From the NCBI GenBank assembly GCA_020736575.1, contig JAGPYM010000003.1:248001-312000 (forward strand): a stretch of 64,000 nt of DNA. Direction: 5' to 3'. This stretch comes from Thelonectria olida (Eukaryota; Ascomycota; Sordariomycetes; Hypocreales; Nectriaceae). The notes under the pieces are model-generated. The model was not told the DNA's origin, ran no database searches, and saw only the letters and a list, made by a program, of their open reading frames with translations. Made by a program: the position numbers and the translations under genes. Shown piece by piece: positions 57,201 to 64,000 of the stretch (its first letter is position 1; every line of letters starts with the position of its first letter).

Positions 57201-58906
57201 CGAGGCGACTCCCGTCAAGGTCAAGAACGAGCCGAAGGAGGCTGAGACGCCTGTCCAGTCGGCCAAGGAGCCTCAGTCGCAATCGGAGAAGCCCGAGCGC
57301 AAGGCTCGCAAGAAGAAGAACGCCGCCAAAGAGGATGCCACGACCAATGGCAACACTCCTCGCGCCAAGGAGCCCAAGGCCGCTCCCACTGTTTCTCAGG
57401 AGACTCTGGATCAGGCCATTTCCGGTCTTGAGTCTCGCCTCAGCGCCAGCATGAACGATACTCTCAAGTCGTCTCTTGGCAACCTCAACGACAAGATTGA
57501 CCAGGGCGTTCGCGAGCGAGACGAAAACTTCCACCGTCACCAGCTCAAGATGCTCGACATGGTGTCCGAGGTGCTCAACGAAAATACTCAGAAGGTGCTC
57601 GAGGCCCTGATTCACCATCAGTTCACCGACGTCATGATTCCTGCCATCGGCGACAAGGCTGGCGAAGTCGTCGATGACCTACTCAACAACAAGCTGATGC
57701 CGCACGTTTCCTCGTCAGTCCAAAAGGAGATTCAGAGCTCTTTCCCGCACGCGCTTAGCCGGTCGCTGCGCTCCAACGACTTTATCAATGTCATTTCGGA
57801 CCGCGTCAGCACCGCCGTCACCAACAACGTGCAGCAGGAGGTCCTCGCGACTCTGACCCAGCGTCTCACGCCTACCTTTACGACGATTGCTACCCAAGCC
57901 TCCCAGCGCGTCGCCGGTGAGCTCCACCAGCAGTACCACGATCAGTTTGAGCACATGAAGGCTCAGCACGTGGCCGACTCTAACAAGATTGACCAACTGC
58001 TGTCGTACGTCACCCGTCTGACCGACATGGTGTCGACCATGGCTGCCTCGCAGTCCGCTCTGCAGGCCGAGTTTATCAAGTTCAAGCAGCAGCCGCCGGT
58101 TCACGAGCTCCCAGGCGTTCCCGGACCCCAGAGCCACCAGTCTCACTACGGTCCCAGCCACCCAGGCAGCCACCCGGGGAACTACCCGGCCAGCCAGCCC
58201 AGCAACCAACAGTACATGGGCAGTCCCCAGTATGTCCGCGGTTCTCAGCAGCTGAGCAGCCCCCAGGCGTCCGGGCAGTCTGAATACGTTGCCCCAACCA
58301 ACAATGTCAACGCCATCTCCAACGCCTACCAGCACCAAATGACCAGGACCGAGACGGAGGCTGACCACGACTTGCTCCAACGGATTCGAATCGTCGAGGC
58401 TGCCATTCAAGAGGGCCGCTACCAGGATGCCATGATCCAATGGATCCAGAGCGGTCGCGAGGAGGAAATCTTCCATCGCTGCCTCAGCCGCTATCCGCCC
58501 ACCAAGTTTGAGACCCTGCCACCACTGATGCTCCTCGTTGTCATTGCGACTATTTCCAAGGATCTCCGACCCAATCCTCACCTCAAGGAGGAAGTAGACT
58601 GGATCGAGGTTGCCCTGCGAAACTTTGCCGAGAACCTGCCAGCCTTTGTAAGTCCCAGTCCCTATTCTCAGCGTCATCATCTAACGGCTTTAGGAATGGG
58701 AGCAGCATGGAGCCCGAGAGGTGTTGAAGAGTCTCACGCAGACCATGCAACTCCTCGTCGGACGCATCCAGCCTCTGTTGGGTTCTTACCAGGACGGCTT
58801 CCCGACTGAGCCCTTCTTGGGCAATGTTGAAAAGGCCAAGCTAGAGTGGATTACGCGAACCTCTGAGCAGGTCCTCGAGTCTTTTACTACGAGGCGCTAT
58901 GAGTAA
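54235..58906 (+). CDS. EDC4/Ge-1-like mRNA-decapping scaffold (WD40)
   Basis: Two exons, 54235-58647 and 58694-58906, with a 46-base intron (GTAAGT...CTAAC...TTAG) give 1,541 residues. The N-terminal ~470 residues are low complexity with a Gln/Pro/His run (about 60-100), prion-like in composition. A WD40-type region follows (about 473-925), including SGRVKFWDVRDL and HTLQLWDLALGKP. A long helical/coiled region (about 1,062-1,290) and a conserved C-terminal domain (about 1,377-1,541, DHDLLQRIRIVEAAIQEGRY) complete the Ge-1/EDC4 plan, also that of fission yeast Pdc1. By family knowledge this protein scaffolds Dcp1-Dcp2 in P-bodies for mRNA decapping. The first in-frame ATG was used. The frame is open upstream only from a TTG. 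Confidence 0.85.
54403..54520 (+). repeat. CAA/CAG-rich coding tract
   Basis: Mixed CAA, CAG, CCC and CAC codons encode a polyglutamine-rich stretch of about 40 residues near the N-terminus of the EDC4-like protein. The interruptions should make it more stable than a pure repeat. Confidence 0.8.
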
Positions 58907-60777
58907 TCGCAACGAATGGTCAACGGTAATGATTGACGATGTACATCAGTTGGAACATCACATAGGGAGCATTTGCGACAAGCGCATTGCATTAATGGTG
59001 GGATTTCGCGGCTTGTTTCTTGGTCGGTCTTGGGTGGTTTCTGGACGCGACGTGCAATGATACCCCGGAGGGGGAGCTGAGGATGTGTACTTTCTTTAGT
59101 GTACGACGTACGATAAAATAGTTGGGCTCAGGGTGATTCAGATGTTCTTGATCTGCGTTGCATGTGTCTGTATGTGTGGGCATTGGTGGAGTTGGTAGAA
59201 TCTGTAATAAAGTGGTCCGGAGGGCATCGTGTGCTTTGTATCGTGAATCACGGCGGGAGGCTGATTGGATCGATAGGTTCTTCTGCTGTGTGATCGTGAG
59301 CAAGCCCGGTTGGCCAATGGAGGGCCCCGCAGACGTTCGATTGCGTGGTTTCCCTGTCTTCGAGATTGACCCGTGTTGTTTTAGTTCTGCTCATGAATCG
59401 GTAAACTTTCGTAGCAAGTTGACTGTGAAATGCTTGGCTGTCTTGAAGCTAGTCGAAGTAACGACTCAGATGGACTCACTTAGTGCCAATGGCCCAGTTG
59501 GTTAATGCACGAGACATTGAGTACTACGTGATTGACTCGGTACATTGACAGTCAATCGTTGCTTGGTTCTCTCGTGACTCACTTGACCTGTTGTTCAGTC
59601 AGAGAGGATGTCACTGGTTCGCATCAGTCTAACTTCGAGATGGGAGTTGGATGCTTTGCAGAGCTGAGATGGTTTCCTTGATGTTGCAACCCTGGCTTGA
59701 CGCTTATGGAGATGTCATGGTATGGTGCAAGTCGCTCGTTCGAGCCTCGAGACTATCGACAGGCGTGAGTAGCTAATCGTGGATGAGCGAATATCTTACA
59801 TAGCGTCCGACTATTGTGCTTATTCTCGCGGGCTGTCAACACAATGACAATAGCCATAGTATTGTAGTGCCGCTAACAGAGACTACGGGAGATGGATGGC
59901 AAGTCGAAGAGATGGCTCTTAGTTTCCGAGTGCTTGGTCAAGGGCAGCAAGGCCGCAGATGCTGTTGAGAGACTTGGGTTAACAGAAGGAGTTGTTGAGG
60001 GAGGCCATTGGAGACACGAACCTCTTCGCCAAATCCCAACGAAGCTGAATGACTCGGCCGGATATCGATAATGTTTGAGGGACGACGAGAAACCGTGCCG
60101 GCAACGGGATGCTGCGATTTCGAGAGCTCTTGAAGACTCAAGCCTTGATGATGCCAAACTACTGTAGAGTGAATGATGTACGTGGCAGGTTCTGGAAGCG
60201 CAAAGCTTGATCAACAAGTATCTGTTGCTCCTTCCTTTGACTGCAACACGTGATGTGATTGATGTCTCGAGGTAGGCCAACCCGTCGCACCTTCCTCCGA
60301 ATGCAGCACGTGATGCTCACGATACCCTCACGTACCACAACTCAACTCACATGTCAGCTCCTCGACCAACGTCCTCGGCATCCAAGTCTTGAAACCATCC
60401 CATTTCTCATTTACAAGACTCCACCATCGACGAACATGAGGTTATTCCCGTCGGCACCTATTAACCTCAAAGCCGGGCCCACCCTAGCCGCCAAGCCATC
60501 GCGGAACCGTCCAAATCGGGCGAGGTTTCGGAATCTTTACAAGGCTACGGCACAGCTAGTGACGTCGACGATTCTTAGCTTCAAACAATTGGCAGACGTG
60601 GGATGAAACGATTACGGGAATGATCTCGACGGCGCAAGCCATCGACGAGTTCAATTACGTGTGAAGCTCAGTTGGGTATCGTATCCTCTATGTACCCAAG
60701 TCTATATCCATATCCAACCATTGCCGCAAATCAACGCACGCCGGCATTATTGCCGTCCAAATACAAACATGGCATCA
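58907..60777. other. Convergent intergenic region, 1.9 kb
   Basis: Between the 3' ends of the EDC4-like gene and the PAP2 gene. No supportable gene. A tandem duplication with CACGTGATG ends (60224-60315) is listed separately. Unusually long for a convergent spacer, so an unseen non-coding transcript is possible. Confidence 0.5.
60224..60315. repeat. Two-copy 32-base repeat ending in CACGTGATG, period 60
   Basis: Copies at 60224-60255 and 60284-60315 match at 26 of 32 positions by eye and end in the identical nine bases CACGTGATG, an E-box-like core. Flanks are not similar, so the unit is discrete. Confidence 0.7.
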
Positions 60778-61906
60778 TTACAGCGTCTTGGGAACGCTTC
60801 GAGACGAGGGATCGACCAGGTCCAGCCGGTTGATCAGAGGAGCAAAGACCCAATCCTGGAGAGGCTTCAGGATCAGCACAACTTGGTTGATTCGCCAGCC
60901 CAGGAAAGGAACCATGGCTCCGATCATAGCATCCATCAAAAAGTGGTTGGCCGTTGCGACAATGGTGATGAGCATGGCGGCAGGCCACAGAGGGGCCAAA
61001 ATGCGCATGACCTTGTGAGGGGAGAAGCGAACCATGCAGACGCAAAAGAAGAGGGCGGTGCCGAAATGGAGACTGGGCATGGCGGCAATGGTCAGCTGGA
61101 AGCGGTTGTTGTTCCAGGCACCACCGTTGGCCGTCTTGCCGTGGAGGACGTCAACAAACCCGTACTCCTGGGGCAGAAGGCGAGGAGGTGAGCATCGCCA
61201 GAAAGTGACAATGACGAAGGCAATGGCATTATCAGCCGCAATGGTTCGTCGAATGCGCTGAAAAGTCGACGGGGGAAGGAAAGTGTAGATGTAGACGAGG
61301 AAGCAGATGCCGAGGCTAATATGGGAGTAGTAAATGTTGGCAAGGAGGGGCATCAACCAGGGCTGATCATTCATTATATATGACTGGAAGCGCCGTTCAA
61401 TGTCGATACCGAGGGCTCCTTCGACGCTGAGGATCGAGATGGCGTGGTCGCGGGCCTTGTTGAAGACGGCTTCGTTTCCGGCAATCGCTCTGGCAGAGAC
61501 AGCTCTCAAACCCTGATAGATCCTACGGGGTGTTAGCAGAGGCCGCTTGGGTTAACTGGGCAGCATACCAGTAAGTCATGTTCCAGTACCAAATTTCAAT
61601 CAAGAAGGGGTATGCATTGAAGAATCGAGAGAGAAGTCGGAAGAACAGGTTTGGCGCCTTGCGAATGGGAATCTCGGAATGCAGGACGGTAGGCTTGAGA
61701 GGAGGGGAAGCGTCGGTGTAGCGTTCGCCGGACTCGAGGTCATCCTCGAGGGTTTCCTGGGGAAGGGCTTGACCGCCACGGCGTCGATTGATGAGGCATC
61801 CTGCAGTGAAGCCAGCGACAATAACTGAATGGTTAGCTTTGATTGGCATGGGAAGACGAGACGACTCACAGGCTGGCTCTAGGACGTTTCGAAGAGACGA
61901 GACCAT
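60778..61906 (-). CDS. PAP2-superfamily integral membrane protein
   Basis: Three exons, 61906-61870, 61824-61569 and 61522-60778, with introns of 45 and 46 bases (both with GCTAAC branch words) give 345 residues. Several hydrophobic helices are present. The PAP2-type signatures are PSLHFG (about 244-249) and TANHFLMDAMIGA (HX3D, about 285), as in the Aur1/inositolphosphotransferase branch and PAP2_3 proteins. By family knowledge these are lipid phosphatases or phosphotransferases at Golgi or ER membranes. The substrate is not deducible, and this is probably not Aur1 itself. Start at the first in-frame ATG (MVSSLRNVLEPAF). Confidence 0.82.
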
Positions 61907-64000
61907 GATGAAGCTGTTGGGATGCAAGGACAGCTAAGAAGACATGTACTGAATGTCAAAACCACAAATAAAGAGATCGTAGCAGATGCCGAAAGGAGGG
62001 ACGTCGAGTTGCGACTCGGTGGATTATATAGAAGGAAAACAGACTCGACTTTTGGATGAATGAAAGAGAGGGATGATCTTTGGGGCCGAGAATCAATAAT
62101 AGAAGAATAGGGCACGAGACAAAAATTAAGATATGCAAGGCAGGTACGAAAGACGGCGGGAGGGCAGGCGGCTGACTTTGTACCATCAGGCGTCGACCCG
62201 GATTTGATGTGGCCCAGGCAGGTTTACACGGGTGGAAAGGTCCGAGTGCGAGCGTGGCACCTGGGGCTTGTCTAGGGATGGAAAATGGAAGGGGGCTAAT
62301 AATAACAGAAGCAAAAGCCATCGTCTGGGGATCCAATTGTTTCGACTGTTGCGAGGATTGGATGGATACGGAAGCGCCGGGGTGTGCGTGCGAGGTAGGG
62401 ACGTGAGAAGGGAGACAGACTCTCAAGTCAGACAAGGAAATATGGAGCGCCGAGTCTGACGAATCAGCCGGCGAGGCAGACAGACATTACAGGCGGAGGA
62501 TTGATGGATTGATGCTTTGTTGGCCTTTCCCCCTTGTTCGCGCCTCCGTATGCGTATCGCTCCCATTTGCTGTCCGCGGACTGGGAGCTGAGAAAAGCCC
62601 CAAAGCTTGATTTCTGGCACGTGCATGGTTTCCACGACGGGCAACGCGCCAGGACGAAGAGATTCTCACCCGCCCAGCAGAGCCCTAGACTGCCCACTGA
62701 GACGTCACTGCGGCACAGGGAGGAGGCGCTAAGTCTGGCACGGCGGTAGCCCTGGAGGCCCACAGGCGGGAGGCCGGGTGTGATTCTCTGGCTGCGAGCT
62801 ACGACTGGCTGGACAGGGCTTGAAGAGGACGATCAGATTCTCCCCTGTCTGGTCTTGAGCTGGCGGACGGCACTGTCAGTCCCGACGACGGCATTGTGTG
62901 CCGGAGAATGAATGTTTCGGGGGGAGGCATGGAATTGATCCTGCTGGAGGCGGCTGGCCTAGGGCATATTGGTGCGGTCGGAGCCTGCGAAGGATTCGCT
63001 CGTAGGCAGATCAACAGCAAAGCCACACCCCCGTCCGACATCAGCTGGTGCAAAGCCTCGGGTCGTTGTGTCGCTCCGACAATCATATGCGTCATAGCCC
63101 CAGCCGAGTCGACAGAGAAAGGAGACGATGAGTTTGCAAAACGCCGTCTCGGAGGCGGAGTTTTGAGGAGGATGCAACGAGGTGGGCGAGGCTGGTGGTG
63201 TACCGGGTGCGAGGGCGGAAAGATGGAGGAGGACCCGGTGCGAATGAGGGCTATCCCCTTTTCGTGATGCCACAGTCAGCGCGATGGGTCAGGCATGACA
63301 CGTTTTCCCGGGGTAGATCAGCGAATCATCTGCCGTGTGCGACGGAACCAGCTCGTAATGCGCGGATTCTTAATAAATGCGAGGTGCGAGGTGCGAGGGA
63401 TGAGGCAGAAGCAGACGAAATAAGCCACTGGTTGCCACAGGAGGAGATTATGGTTGTCTTGCATGTTAATCTGGGCCAAGGCCAACTGTCTCAGTGCATA
63501 CGCAGTCGTAAGGAGTGGGCGGTTCAACCGTGATGATCAAGATGACTGTATTCTCATCTCATCTTGTCATTAGTCGTCCATCATCGAGTCTATCATCTCT
63601 TCTCACATGCCTTGCAATCCTGATCGGACCTTGAAACTCCCCGTCCAACCGACCCTCCCCATCTCCGTCGTGCGTCCTCCGCCGGCGCCCGCGGGCAGAC
63701 GAGCAAACAATCTCCCGGCTCCATCCTACGAGCCACTTCATTAAACCCCTGTTTACCGCCTGATGCAGTCTTTGACTTTTCCTTTCTTCGATTGATTCTT
63801 ATCCATACATACGAAGTAGCTAATTGAACAGTCATCGGAAGCAACGGATCATCTCGCTCGGCCTCACCCATCTCCCCGAGCGTTGAAAAATCTCCAACTA
63901 CCTCTTGATGCCCGTCCATGGTCCGGCCCATCGCTCTCTGTCTCATGTCGCATCCATGGCTGCATGCGCTCCTCACTAGGGCTGACGCAGCACAGCACAT
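61907..64000. other. Gene-free right end, 2.1 kb
   Basis: Upstream flank of the PAP2 gene. Frames up to 160 codons occur, but I see no domain, no splice-supported gene and no repeat. A frame on the minus strand open through the window edge (63593-64000) has shadow-like composition and is not called. Confidence 0.5.

Noticed and set aside
54772..57618. A 948-codon open frame antisense to the EDC4-like gene
   Set aside because: It is aligned codon-to-codon with the sense gene, so antisense stops appear only where the sense strand uses TTA, CTA or TCA, which this GC-biased gene avoids. The translated composition is a mirror of the sense gene and has no domain.
59483..59580. tRNA-like A-box (TGGCCCAGTTGG)
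   Set aside because: The A-box word is perfect, but the D-stem does not pair, the acceptor arm has no partner downstream, and there is no proper B-box (GGTTCTCTCG instead of GGTTCGANNC).

Overview
The window is nuclear DNA of a filamentous ascomycete (Pezizomycotina, most likely Sordariomycetes, plausibly Hypocreales). Evidence: protein genes are split by very short introns (42-68 bases) with GT...AG ends and CTAAC-type branch sites. Two Zn2Cys6 regulators are present, along with long low-complexity proteins typical of moulds and homologues of classic fungal genes. There are no operons, plasmid functions, phage genes or CRISPR arrays. I found no convincing tRNA, rRNA or transposon.

Layout. 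0.6-6.0 kb: Nud1/Cdc11-type leucine-rich-repeat scaffold of the septation/mitotic-exit network (+). 7.3-10.4 kb: TBC-domain Rab GAP (+). 10.6-11.5 kb: peroxisomal enoyl-CoA hydratase/isomerase ending in SKL (-). It is divergent from ALG2, the mannosyltransferase of N-glycan assembly (12.0-13.5 kb, +). 14.3-18.0 kb: CaMKK/Ssp1-like protein kinase (-). 18.0-26.2 kb: 8.2 kb with no gene I can support. 26.2-27.5 kb: mitochondrial lipoate-protein ligase (-). 27.8-28.1 kb: small orphan reading frame. 28.4-29.7 kb: chorismate synthase (+) carrying three apparent single-base indels. 30.2-33.1 kb and 35.4-37.5 kb: two Zn2Cys6 transcription factors (-), the second with two micro-exons inside its zinc cluster. 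41.2-42.8 kb: cysteine-rich single-pass membrane protein (+). 43.5-46.3 kb: unrecognised 874-residue protein with an LDQ-rich repeat (+). 46.3-47.5 kb: HSL-type alpha/beta hydrolase (+). 48.2-52.4 kb: large SH-rich membrane protein (+). 52.7-53.2 kb: small membrane protein (-). 54.2-58.9 kb: EDC4/Ge-1-like decapping scaffold (+). 60.8-61.9 kb: PAP2-superfamily membrane protein (-).

Most genes are conserved housekeeping or signalling genes with no shared pathway, as is normal for a fungal core chromosome. No biosynthetic cluster or evident transferred island is seen. The best candidates for undescribed biology are the 874-residue protein with its duplicated start region, the SH-rich membrane protein whose frame continues past its stop codon, and the 8.2-kb gene desert upstream of the kinase. 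All gene models were built by eye from reading frames and splice consensus. Start codons are the first plausible in-frame ATG.
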